NCBI RefSeq assembly: GCF_000010085.1
Contig: NC_007712.1
Location: 2,108,001-2,172,000, forward strand
Reading direction: 5' to 3'
Length of the DNA stretch: 64,000 nt
From: Sodalis glossinidius str. 'morsitans'
GTDB lineage: Bacteria; Pseudomonadota; Gammaproteobacteria; Enterobacterales; Enterobacteriaceae
Every line of letters starts with the position of its first letter. Within the stretch, counting starts at the first letter, position 1. This document shows positions 9,220 to 17,832 of this stretch, piece after piece. The position numbers and the translations under genes are program-made. The notes beneath the pieces were generated by a model that worked only from the letters and a program-made list of their open reading frames with translations, had not been told where the DNA came from and made no database searches.

Positions 9220-9791
9220 TTACCCGGTGAGGGCGGCGAGCACTTGAGCGTTGTGGCGTACCCGGCCAAGGCGCGGGAAGATATGCTGGAAACTACCGTC
9301 GTGCTGAGCTTTATCGTGTGCGCTGCATATATCTTCCACCAGCACCAGCTCAAAGCCCAGTTCCCAGGCATTACGCGCGGTGAATTCCACGCCGATATTG
9401 GTTGAAATGCCCCCCCCAGCACAATCGTTTCAATTCCGCGCCGGCGCAACTGCATTTCCAACTCGGTACCGTAAAAGGCGCCCCACTGGCGTTTAATGAT
9501 TCGGATATCGCTATCCTGCGCCCGGAGATCGGCAGGAATGTCCCACCAGTTCGCCGGCAGGGTACCACCGCTGGCGCTATCCACCGGCTGTTTCAGCGCG
9601 TCAGCGAAATCGGCCGACCAGCCCACGCGCACCAGAAATACCGGCGCGTTGGCGTCACGAAAACCCTGCGCGAGTTCGGCGGCGCGTTTGACGACGTCCG
9701 CGGCGCTGTGCGGGCCGCCGGCGAAGGGCAAAATCCCTTTCTGCAAATCGATGAGTACCAAGGCGCTACGAGAAGGATTGAGCTTTAACAT
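9220..9791 (-). pseudogene. yecD: YecD isochorismatase-family hydrolase, frameshifted
   Basis: Cysteine-hydrolase (isochorismatase-like) fold. From MLKLNPSRSALVLIDLQKG (start 9791) the protein follows YecD through RQWGAFYGTELEMQLRRRG to TIVL, then enters a run of eight G on the coding strand (9417-9410) and shifts frame. Read in the corrected frame the sequence resumes as ISTNIGVEFTARNAWELGFE and ends at a TAA at 9222-9220, exactly as the family should. The family's nucleophilic Cys (VLCGIST) should lie in this G-run and is not encoded in any frame. A single homopolymer event thus removes both frame and active site. Confidence 0.85.
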
Positions 9792-10123
9792 GCGGGTCTC
9801 CGTGAGTGAATGATGCGCGGCAGCGGCTAGTCGGCCGCGCCGGTCAGCCCAGAGTATGTTACTCCAAGCCTGAAGTGACAGTATCGCCACGATCAATTTT
9901 GTTAATATTTATGAGACGAAACGCTATTTTCATCGGCCGGCGTCCTGCAACGCAGACGGGCTTATGCTGTGCCTGAAATTCCTTTATAATGACCGCCTTT
10001 CAAATGCCGGCCCGTGCAGTGGCACTCGCCGGCCGGTAAGGCCGGGCGCAGCCATTGATGAATAACAGCTCGTTTTGACCCATTCCGGCATCCGCTGACG
10101 GGCTGAATTTTAAGGATATCCTA
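9792..10123. other. Divergent intergenic region between yecD and aspS
   Basis: About 330 bases with no gene. A likely -10 element for aspS (TATAATG, near 9985) is visible, and GC-rich inverted segments around 10010-10050 could form a leader hairpin. Nothing else recognised. Confidence 0.45.
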
Positions 10124-11914
10124 ATGCGTACTGTATATTGCGGACAGCTGAACCTGTCACATGTTGGTCAGGAAGTGATGTTATGCGGTTGGGTTAACCG
10201 CCGTCGCGATCTGGGCGGTTTGATTTTCATCGACATGCGTGACCGGGAAGGCCTGGTGCAGGTATTTTTTGATCCCGACCGTCAGGATGCCTTTGCCCGC
10301 GCCGCCGAGCTGCGCAATGAATTTTGCCTGCAGTTGACCGGTATCGTGCGCGCCCGTCCGGACAGCCAGGTCAATAGCGAAATGGCGACCGGCGCCGTTG
10401 AAGTATTGGCCACCGAGCTTTCCATCATTAACTGCTCTGAGCCTCTGCCTCTCGATAGCAACCAGAATAACACCGAAGAGCAGCGGCTCAAATTCCGCTA
10501 CCTCGATTTGCGTCGCCCGGTTATGGCGCAGCGCCTCAAAACGCGGGCGCGCATCTCCAGTTTCGTCCGCCGCTTCATGGACGCCGAAGGTTTTCTCGAT
10601 ATCGAAACACCGATGCTGACCAAGGCGACGCCAGAGGGTGCGCGCGATTATCTGGTGCCCAGCCGGGTGCATAAAGGCAAATTCTACGCCTTGCCGCAGT
10701 CGCCGCAGCTGTTCAAGCAATTGCTGATGATGTCGGGGTTCGATCGCTACTACCAGATTGTAAAATGTTTCCGCGATGAGGACCTGCGCGCCGACCGTCA
10801 GCCGGAGTTCACCCAGATAGACGTTGAAACCTCTTTCATGACCGCAACCCAGGTGCGGGAGGTGATGGAGCGGCTTATTCGCGATTTGTGGCGCGAGATT
10901 ACCGGCGTTGATCTGGGCATTTTCCCGCAAATGACGTATGCCGACGCCATGCGCCGTTTCGGCTCAGACAAGCCGGATTTACGCAACCCGATGGAGCTGG
11001 TGGACGTGGCGGACCTTGTCAAGGACGTGCAGTTCAAGGTGTTCTCGATTCCTGCCAACGACAGCCAGGGCCGCGTTGCGGCATTGCGCGTGCCCGGTGG
11101 CGCGCAGCTAAGCCGCAAACAGATTGATGAATACGGTAAATATAGTGAAATCTACGGCGCCAAAGGGCTGGCGTGGATGAAGGTAAACCAGCGCGCCGCC
11201 GGTGTGGAAGGGGTACAAAGCCCGGTGGCGAAATTCCTGGGGCCGCAGGTGATTGAACAGATCCTGGTACGCACCGGAGCCGCCGATAGCGATATCATTT
11301 TCTTCAGCGCGGATCGCAAAAACGTCGTCACCGATGCGCTGGGGGCACTGCGTCTGAAACTGGGCCTGGATTTGCAGCTCACGGTTACCGACCGCTGGGC
11401 GCCGTTGTGGGTCGTCGACTTTCCGATGTTCGAGGAAGACGGGGAGGGCGGCCTGGCGGCCATGCATCATCCGTTCACCGCACCAAAGGATGTCGATGCC
11501 CAAATGCTTGCCGCATCGCCGACGTCGGCGGTGGCCAACGCCTACGACATGGTGATTAACGGTTATGAGGTCGGCGGCGGTTCAGTGCGCATCCACCGTG
11601 GCGACATGCAGCAAACGGTGTTCGGCATTTTGGCCATCAACGAACAGGAACAGCAGGAGAAATTCGGCTTTCTGCTCGATGCGTTAAAATACGGCACGCC
11701 GCCGCATGCGGGTCTGGCCTTTGGCCTCGACCGGCTGGTAATGCTGCTTACCGGTACCGATAATATCCGTGATGTTATCGCGTTCCCGAAAACCACCGCT
11801 GCGGCGGATCTCATGACCGAAGCGCCGAGTTTCGGCAATGCCGATGCACTCGCCGACCTGTCGATTGCGGTTGTCGGCAAGGGGCGGGAAGCCATGGAAA
11901 ACGGTCGCTCATAA
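10124..11914 (+). CDS. aspS: Aspartyl-tRNA synthetase
   Basis: Class IIb synthetase charging tRNA-Asp. The 596-residue product has the N-terminal OB-fold anticodon domain (CGWVNRRRDLGGLIFIDMRD), class II motif 2 (YYQIVKCFRDEDLRADRQPE), the bacterial-type GAD insertion, and motif 3 near the end (HAGLAFGLDRLVMLL). Translation starts after TAAGGATATCCTA. The stop TAA overlaps the nudB ATG (TAATG), so nudB and probably yebC and ruvC follow in one transcript, the arrangement also seen in E. coli. Confidence 0.98.
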   Translation: MRTVYCGQLNLSHVGQEVMLCGWVNRRRDLGGLIFIDMRDREGLVQVFFDPDRQDAFARAAELRNEFCLQLTGIVRARPDSQVNSEMATGAVEVLATELSIINCSEPLPLDSNQNNTEEQRLKFRYLDLRRPVMAQRLKTRARISSFVRRFMDAEGFLDIETPMLTKATPEGARDYLVPSRVHKGKFYALPQSPQLFKQLLMMSGFDRYYQIVKCFRDEDLRADRQPEFTQIDVETSFMTATQVREVMERLIRDLWREITGVDLGIFPQMTYADAMRRFGSDKPDLRNPMELVDVADLVKDVQFKVFSIPANDSQGRVAALRVPGGAQLSRKQIDEYGKYSEIYGAKGLAWMKVNQRAAGVEGVQSPVAKFLGPQVIEQILVRTGAADSDIIFFSADRKNVVTDALGALRLKLGLDLQLTVTDRWAPLWVVDFPMFEEDGEGGLAAMHHPFTAPKDVDAQMLAASPTSAVANAYDMVINGYEVGGGSVRIHRGDMQQTVFGILAINEQEQQEKFGFLLDALKYGTPPHAGLAFGLDRLVMLLTGTDNIRDVIAFPKTTAAADLMTEAPSFGNADALADLSIAVVGKGREAMENGRS

Positions 11915-12357
11915 TGCCCTATAAACGCCCGGTTTCGGTGCTGGTGGTTATCTCTGCCGCCGATAGCGGGAGGGTACTGATGTTACAACGCCGGGACGAC
12001 CCGGCATTCTGGCAGTCGGTTACCGGCGGGATCGATGCCGGCGAACTTCCGGCGGCGGCAGCGCGGCGTGAAGTCCGTGAGGAAACCGGTTTCGATGTGG
12101 CCGCCGGCGGGCTGATGCTCACCGATTGCCAGCGCTGTATTCAGTTTGAAATTTTTAGTCATTTTCGCCACCGTTACGCCCCCGGAGTGACGCACAATAC
12201 AGAATATTGGTTCTGTTTAACGCTACCCTGTGAGCAGGCGCCTGTGTTAAGCGAGCATCTTAGCTGGCGCTGGATGGACGCCGCGGACGCCGCAGCATTG
12301 ACCAAATCCTGGAGTAACCGGCAGGCAATTGAAGAATTTGTTATTCATCCGGTCTGA
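11914..12357 (+). CDS. nudB: Dihydroneopterin triphosphate diphosphatase NudB
   Basis: Nudix hydrolase that removes pyrophosphate from dihydroneopterin triphosphate in folate synthesis. The 147-residue product carries the Nudix box from about residue 38 to 60: [20 protein letters not shown] then TGF, with the REVREETGF core intact. Start overlaps the aspS stop by one base. Normal length; no defects. Confidence 0.95.
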
Positions 12358-12380
12358 AAAGGCTTTTTTCGGAGAGAAAT

Positions 12381-13124
12381 ATGGCAGGTCATAGTAAGTG
12401 GGCCAATACCAAGCATCGTAAAGCCGCACAGGACGCCAAGCGCGGGAAGATTTTTACCAAGATCATCCGCGAACTGGTCACCGCCGCTCGTCTGGGCGGG
12501 GGCGATGTCGGCTCAAATCCCCGTTTGCGCGCAGCGGTGGATAAAGCATTAGCCAATAACATGACGCGCGATACCTTGAACCGCGCTATCGCCCGCGGCG
12601 TGGGCGGTGGTGATGATGCGCAGATGGAAACCATCATTTACGAGGGCTACGGCCCGGGCGGTACTGCGGTCATGGTGGAGTGTCTGAGCGATAACCGCAA
12701 CCGTACCGTTTCCGAAGTGCGCCACGCCTTTACCAAAACCGGCGGCAATTTGGGCACTGACGGCTCCGTGTCGTATTTGTTCACCAAACGAGGGGTCATT
12801 TCCTTTGCGCCGGGTCTGAGTGAAGACACCATCATGGATGCGGCGCTTGAGGCCGGTGCCGATGACGTAATCACCTATGATGACGGGGCAATTGACGTGT
12901 ACACCACGCCTGAGGCTTTCGGCGAGGTGAAGGACGCGCTGGAAGCGGCCGGGCTGACGCCGGAAGCGTCGGAAGTGGCGCTGGTGCCGTCGACCCGCAC
13001 CGACCTGGACGCCGAGACCGCGCCGAAATTGCTGCGCCTTATCGACATGCTGGAAGATTCCGATGACGTGCAGGAAGTCTACCACAACGGGGAGATTTCC
13101 GACGAGGTGGCGGCAACCCTGTGA
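12381..13124 (+). CDS. yebC: YebC/PmpR-family translation factor
   Basis: A 247-residue YebC protein; members are reported to help ribosomes through difficult (for example proline-rich) stretches and were earlier described as regulators. It starts [20 protein letters not shown] after GGAGAGAAAT, and has the [14 protein letters not shown] block and an acidic C-terminus. It lies between nudB and ruvC as in E. coli. Confidence 0.96.
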
Positions 13125-13167
13125 TGACCGCGTACCCGCCTTATCTCATGCGCCGGGCGGCAGCGGC

Positions 13168-13689
13168 ATGACGGTGATTCTGGGCATCGACCCCGGTTCG
13201 CGCATTACCGGCTATGGCATCGTACGGCAGGAAGGGTGTAAACTGACCTACCTGGGGAGCGGCTGTATCCGGACCAAAGTCGACGATCTACCCGCGCGTC
13301 TGAAGTTGATTTATGCCGGCGTCAGCGAAATTATTACACAGTTTCAGCCCGACTGCCTAGCGATAGAGCAGGTTTTTATGGCCAAGAACGCGGACTCGGC
13401 GTTAAAGCTGGGTCAGGCGCGTGGCGTGGCTATCGTGGTGGCGATGAATCTGGATTTGCCGGTGTTTGAATATGCGGCGCGGCAGGTTAAACAAACGGTG
13501 GTAGGCAGTGGTGCAGCGGAAAAGAGTCAGGTGCAGCATATGGTTCGTACCCTTTTGAAGCTGCCGGCCAACCCGCAGGCGGATGCCGCTGATGCGTTGG
13601 CTATCGCCATCACCCATTGCCATGTCAGCCAAAATGCCTTGCGTATGGGCAGCGGCGGGCTGAATCTGGCGCGCGGGCGGCTGCGTTAG
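13168..13689 (+). CDS. ruvC: Holliday junction resolvase RuvC
   Basis: Endonuclease that resolves Holliday junctions delivered by RuvAB. The start is placed at the ATG giving MTVILGIDPGSR (173 residues, the standard length), because the upstream in-frame extension overlaps yebC and is not conserved. Catalytic acidic residues are visible: Asp in ILGIDPG, Glu in LAIEQVF, and the two Asp of DAADALA. Its own SOS control is not expected; ruvAB downstream has the LexA site. Confidence 0.96.
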   Translation: MTVILGIDPGSRITGYGIVRQEGCKLTYLGSGCIRTKVDDLPARLKLIYAGVSEIITQFQPDCLAIEQVFMAKNADSALKLGQARGVAIVVAMNLDLPVFEYAARQVKQTVVGSGAAEKSQVQHMVRTLLKLPANPQADAADALAIAITHCHVSQNALRMGSGGLNLARGRLR

Positions 13690-13716
13690 CAATCGGCGGT
13701 GGTGTGTTAACCTTTA

Positions 13717-13736
13717 GACTGGATATCTATCCAGAC
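13717..13736. promoter_or_regulatory. LexA (SOS) box upstream of ruvAB
   Basis: The core CTGGATATCTATCCAG at 13719-13734 is a perfect palindrome matching the LexA consensus CTG-N10-CAG and, as I recall it, the E. coli ruvAB operator core. It lies 62 bases before the ruvA start, so ruvAB should remain damage-inducible. Confidence 0.88.
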
Positions 13737-13797
13737 TTTATTATGTTATAAGCATAACCATCATAAGTAACTACCTGACGCATTGAGGAAGGTCGAG

Positions 13798-14415
13798 GTG
13801 ATCGGACGTCTCAGAGGCATCATTCTGGAAAAGCAGCCGCCGCAGGTGCTATTGGAAACCCATGGGGTAGGGTATGAGGTCTTCATGCCGATGACCTGTT
13901 TCTATGCCCTGCCGGAGACCGGCCAGGAGGCGGTCATCTTTACCCATTTCGTGGTACGTGAGGATGCCCAACTGCTGTTTGGCTTTATTCATAAACAGGA
14001 GCGGGTGCTGTTTCGCGAGCTTATTAAAGTCAACGGGGTCGGGCCAAAGCTGGCGCTGGCCATTTTGTCCGGCATGTCGGCGCAACAGTTTATCAGCGCC
14101 GTGGAACGCCAGGAAATCAACGCCCTGGTGAAATTGCCCGGCGTCGGTAAGAAGACTGCGGAACGGCTGGTGGTGGAAATGAAGGACAGGTTCAAAGGCC
14201 TGTCCGGCGATCTGTTTGTGCCACAGGGCGCGGGCGAGATCCCTGCCGCCATCGATGCGCCGGCCATGCCTGCCGATCCCGAGGGTGAAGCGGTGGCTGC
14301 CCTGGTGGCGCTGGGTTATAAACCGCAGGAGGCAAGCCGGATGGTAAGTAAAGTAGCCAGCGCCGGCTCTGATTGTGAAATGCTAATCCGTGATGCTCTG
14401 CGCGCTGCGCTGTGA
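13798..14415 (+). CDS. ruvA: Holliday junction branch migration protein RuvA
   Basis: RuvA tetramers bind four-way junctions and load RuvB. I choose the GTG at 13798 (VIGRLRGIILEKQ, 205 residues), which has GAGGAAGGTCGAG in front and matches the family start; an ATT start 15 bases upstream is less likely. Two helix-hairpin-helix motifs are visible (NGVGPKLALAIL and LPGVGKKTAERLVVEMKD), and the RuvB-binding C-terminal domain ends LIRDALRAAL. First gene of the ruvAB operon. Confidence 0.95.
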   Translation: MIGRLRGIILEKQPPQVLLETHGVGYEVFMPMTCFYALPETGQEAVIFTHFVVREDAQLLFGFIHKQERVLFRELIKVNGVGPKLALAILSGMSAQQFISAVERQEINALVKLPGVGKKTAERLVVEMKDRFKGLSGDLFVPQGAGEIPAAIDAPAMPADPEGEAVAALVALGYKPQEASRMVSKVASAGSDCEMLIRDALRAAL

Positions 14416-14423
14416 GGTAGAGG

Positions 14424-15440
14424 ATGATAGAAGCCGATCGACTGATGAGCGCCGCCGCTGTGACCGGAGAAGAGGTGATCGACCGGGCTATCCGACCGAA
14501 AAAACTGGAAGACTATATCGGCCAGCCGCACGTGCTCGAGCAAATGGAGATTTTCATTCAGGCGGCGAAAATGCGCGGCGACGCGCTCGATCATCTGTTG
14601 ATCTCGGGGCCGCCGGGGCTGGGTAAAACCACGCTGGCGAACATTGTCGCCAATGAGATGGGCGTCAATTTGCGCACCACCTCGGGTCCGGTGCTGGAAA
14701 AAGCCGGCGATCTGGCGGCCATGCTGACCAGTCTCGAACCCCATGACGTTTTATTCATTGATGAAATCCACCGACTGTCGCCGGTGGTGGAAGAAGTGCT
14801 GTATCCGGCCATGGAAGACTACCAGCTGGATATTATGATAGGCGAGGGGCCGGCCGGCCGCTCAATCAAAATCGAGCTGCCGCCGTTTACGCTGGTGGGA
14901 GCCACCACCCGCGCCGGTTCGCTGACGCCGCCGCTGCGCGATCGCTTTGGCATTGTGCAGCGACTGGAGTTTTATCAGACGGGGGATTTGCAGCACATCG
15001 TCAGCCGCAGCGCCGTCTGTCTGGCGCTGAATATTACCGAGGGGGGCGCGCGGGAGATCGCCCGTCGGGCGCGCGGCACGCCCCGCATTGCCAACCGGCT
15101 GCTGCGTCGGGTCCGCGACTTCGCCGAAGTACGGGCCGCGGGCCACATCACCGATGATGTGGCGGTGAGCGCGCTGAACATGCTGAATGTCGATACCGAA
15201 GGGTTCGATTTCATGGATCGCAAGCTGCTGCTGGCCATTATCGATAAGTTTGTCGGGGGGCCGGTCGGGCTGGACAATCTGGCGGCGGCGATCGGCGAGG
15301 AGCGGGAGACGATAGAGGACGTGCTGGAGCCGTTTTTGATTCAGCAGGGGTTCATCCAACGCACCCCGCGCGGACGCATCGCCACCGTGCATGCTTACCG
15401 CCATTTCGGGCTAGAGGAACACGGCGGCGATCCCGAATAA
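14424..15440 (+). CDS. ruvB: Holliday junction helicase motor RuvB
   Basis: AAA+ ATPase that drives branch migration with RuvA. The 338-residue product shows Walker A (GPPGLGKTT), Walker B (VLFIDEIHRLSP), sensor 1 (GATTRAGSLTPPLRDRFG) and the arginine-rich GTPRIANRLLRRVRDFAE sensor 2 block, then the winged-helix DNA-binding tail (QRTPRGRIAT). It starts eight bases after the ruvA stop. Intact. Confidence 0.97.
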   Translation: MIEADRLMSAAAVTGEEVIDRAIRPKKLEDYIGQPHVLEQMEIFIQAAKMRGDALDHLLISGPPGLGKTTLANIVANEMGVNLRTTSGPVLEKAGDLAAMLTSLEPHDVLFIDEIHRLSPVVEEVLYPAMEDYQLDIMIGEGPAGRSIKIELPPFTLVGATTRAGSLTPPLRDRFGIVQRLEFYQTGDLQHIVSRSAVCLALNITEGGAREIARRARGTPRIANRLLRRVRDFAEVRAAGHITDDVAVSALNMLNVDTEGFDFMDRKLLLAIIDKFVGGPVGLDNLAAAIGEERETIEDVLEPFLIQQGFIQRTPRGRIATVHAYRHFGLEEHGGDPE

Positions 15441-15499
15441 CGCCGCACGGTACAGCCGTGGCCTGCGATCTATAGCGCCGTTGACCCGCGCGGCGGGGT

Positions 15500-16192
15500 G
15501 ATCTGCGCCGTGCGAGCGGGGGGCACGACCGGATTTTCATCGTTAGACTGAGCAGAAACAGTACCGAGGCGCACAGCACCACGGACGGACCGGGCGGCGG
15601 CGGGAGATAATAAGCAGTGATGTAATAATCAATGCGCCGACAAATTTCATCGCCAGCCCGATGGTCAGCGCCGTGACCAGAATTAATAACAGCTTGATGC
15701 GGGGCAGGCGGATCCCGTCGACGTGGGCCAATTCAGGACTGATGGTCACGGACAATAACGCGCGCCATTGCCACAGGATAAGCGTCAATACCACCACGAC
15801 CCCGACGGCCACCAGCGCGATATCCTGCGGCGTGACCGCCAGCAAATCGCCAAACAGGTACGCCATCAGATCTACCCGCACCCCATGCATCAGGCTGACC
15901 ACCACCAGGCCCAGCGACAGCGACCCGTGCGCCAGAATGCCCAGCAGAGTGTCGATAGCCAATTGCGGAAAGCGTTCCAGCCACACCAGTCCCAGCGCCA
16001 GGGTGACCGCGATCACCGCATAAAACGGATTAATGTTCAGCAACAGACTAAAAGCGACGCCCAGAAGGAGGCGTGCACCAGGGTATCGCCAAAATACGAC
16101 ATCTTGCGCCAGACCACGAAGGCGCCGAGTGGACCCGCCGCCAGCGAAAGCAGCAGGCCAGCAACCCAGCCGGGCAGCAATAATTCAATCAT
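15500..16192 (-). pseudogene. znuB: Zinc ABC permease ZnuB, frameshifted and deleted
   Basis: Inner-membrane permease of the ZnuABC zinc importer. The start ATG at 16192 gives MIELLLPGWVAGLLLSLAAG and SYFGDTLVHAS, after which the frame is lost near 16040; it resumes in another frame as NINPFYAVIAVTLALG and follows ZnuB to FVGALIITSLLII. About 50 residues are then missing and the C-terminal VLCASVLFLLSLTMK appears in a third frame. Two frame changes and a deletion rule out a working permease. The start overlaps the znuC stop, as expected for the znuCB operon. Confidence 0.88.
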
Positions 16193-16952
16193 GGCGGCAC
16201 TCTCCGTGCGGCTGCGCGGCCGGCATGACCTCGCCCTGTAAATCGTGGCGGTGATTGTGATGATGGCGGTAAATGGCGAGCTGCGATGATTCACGATAGC
16301 CGAACATGGCAATAAAATCCGGATGGGCCGAGACCACTTCCGGAGTACCGGAACAGCAGATATGGCGATTAAGGCACAGCATTTCATCGATTTTCGCCAT
16401 CACCAGATGTAAATCGTGGGACACCATTAATACGCCGTAACCGAGCGTATGGCGAAGGTTGTCGATTAAATCATACAGCGCCACCTGACCGTTGACGTCC
16501 ACGCCTTGAGTAGGCTCATCCAGCACCAAGAGTTGTGGTGAATTGAGCAGGGCGCGCGCCAGCAGCACCCATTGCATTTCACCGCCGGATAGCTTCTGCA
16601 TTGGAGCCTGATGCAAATGCTGCGCCTGCACCCGCGCGAGCGCCGGTCCAATATCGCCTTTCTTCACCCCCGGATGCAGACGCATGAAGCGTTCGACCGT
16701 CAGCGGCAGCGTGGGATCAATATGAATTTTCTGCGGCACATAACCCACGCGCAGTTTAGGCTGGCGCCTTATTGTGCGGGCATCGGGCGCAATAAGGCTG
16801 AGCACTACCCACACCAGCGTCGATTTACCGGCGCCATTCGGGCTGAGCAGGGTGAGAATGTGTCCGTGGCGCAGGGTAAATGAGATATCGTGCAGTACCG
16901 CTTTTCGCCCGAAGGCGACGGCAATGTGTTCAAGGGCTACCAAGTCGGTCAT
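16185..16952 (-). CDS. znuC: Zinc ABC transporter ATPase ZnuC, probably without function
   Basis: An open 255-residue frame aligning along its length with ZnuC. The signature LSGGEMQWVLLARAL, Walker B (LLVLDEPTQGVD) and the His-rich tail YRHHHNHRHDLQG are present. However the Walker A reads SPNGAGKST, with Ser in place of the first Gly (family GPNGAGKS), and the usual QRVLLARAL is QWVLLARAL. Its partners znuA and znuB are both broken, so the frame is likely a pseudogene that has not yet acquired a stop. It is divergent from znuA. Confidence 0.85.
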   Translation of the reverse strand: MTDLVALEHIAVAFGRKAVLHDISFTLRHGHILTLLSPNGAGKSTLVWVVLSLIAPDARTIRRQPKLRVGYVPQKIHIDPTLPLTVERFMRLHPGVKKGDIGPALARVQAQHLHQAPMQKLSGGEMQWVLLARALLNSPQLLVLDEPTQGVDVNGQVALYDLIDNLRHTLGYGVLMVSHDLHLVMAKIDEMLCLNRHICCSGTPEVVSAHPDFIAMFGYRESSQLAIYRHHHNHRHDLQGEVMPAAQPHGECRHD

Positions 16953-16977
16953 GATGATTACGATTGTTAAATTGCCG

Positions 16978-16995
16978 CGTTACTATAACATAACA
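16978..16995. promoter_or_regulatory. Candidate Zur operator between znuC and znuA
   Basis: The AT-rich segment CGTTACTATAACATAACA lies in the short divergent znuC/znuA spacer and keeps the TATAACAT half of the Zur palindrome; the left half is degraded. Location fits a Zur-repressed bidirectional promoter; the match is partial. Confidence 0.35.
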
Positions 16996-17025
16996 ATCTG
17001 CTTGGTTACCGATGAGAATATTGCC

Positions 17026-17820
17026 ATGCCCGCCTCCCTTTCCACCGTCGTGTTGCGCCCTGTTTACCGTACCTGTCGTTTCGCCTTATGGGGTGCCGCA
17101 TTGGGGGTGATGGCCTGTGTGCATGCCCAGGCCGCGGTCGTCACCTCTGTGCGTCCGCTGGGATTTATCGCCGCCGCCGTTGCCGATGGCGTGATGCCGG
17201 TGGAGGTGATCCTGCCCGATGGCGTATCCCCTCATGATTACGCGCTGCGGCCGTCGGATACGCTGCGCTTGAAAAAAGCGGATGTGCTGGTCTGGGTGGG
17301 GTGGGGCCGGAGCTGGAGGCATTTTTATCGGGACCCGCCTCGTCGCTGCCGAGGCGATACATGACCGTCTTATGGAGTTAATGCCCGAAAAGAAACAACT
17401 TTTGGACGATAATCTGCGCATTTTCAAGGACGTCTTGACAAAAAATGACAAAAATATCGCTACAATGCTGGCACCCGTTCGCGCTAAAGGGTATTACGTA
17501 TTCCACGATGCGTATGGGTATTTTGAAACATACTATGGCCTGACGCCGTTAGGATATTTCACTATCAATCCCGAAATACAGCCCGGTGCGCAGGCTTTAC
17601 ACACAATCAGAACACAGTTGGTTGAGCAAAAAGCAACCTGTATTTTTGCTGAGCCACAATTCAGGCAGCCGTTATCAACGCCGTCGCCCGCGGGACAAAC
17701 GTGCATATAGGCACCCTGGACCCGCTGGGAATAGGTATCGTTTTGGACAAGGAAAGCTACGCGCGCTTCCTGTTGCAACTGTCGAACCAGTACGTGAGCT
17801 GCCTGGAAAAGAACACATGA
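17026..17820 (+). pseudogene. znuA: Periplasmic zinc-binding protein ZnuA, frameshifted and deleted
   Basis: Substrate-binding protein of the zinc importer. After a signal peptide (start 17026) the ZnuA-like VVTSVRPLGFIAAAVADGV and PDGVSPHDYALRPSDTLRL appear. A five-base tandem duplication (TGGGG) near 17293-17307 shifts the frame; the charged His-rich loop is deleted; the sequence continues as AIHDRLMELMPEKKQLLDDN and YYVFHDAYGYFETYYGLTPL, ending this frame with QLVEQKATCIFAEPQFR. A further shift near 17660 moves the tail (GTLDPLG, QLSNQYVSCL) to another frame ending at 17820. Clearly inactive. Confidence 0.9.
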
Positions 17821-17832
17821 GGATAGTCATTA

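Noticed and set aside
10181..10930. 249-codon open frame on the minus strand inside aspS
   Set aside because: It is wholly antisense to the highly conserved aspS, has no ribosome-binding site or domain, and arises from the codon bias of a GC-rich gene. The same applies to other long antisense frames in argS, yebC, ruvB and ptrB.
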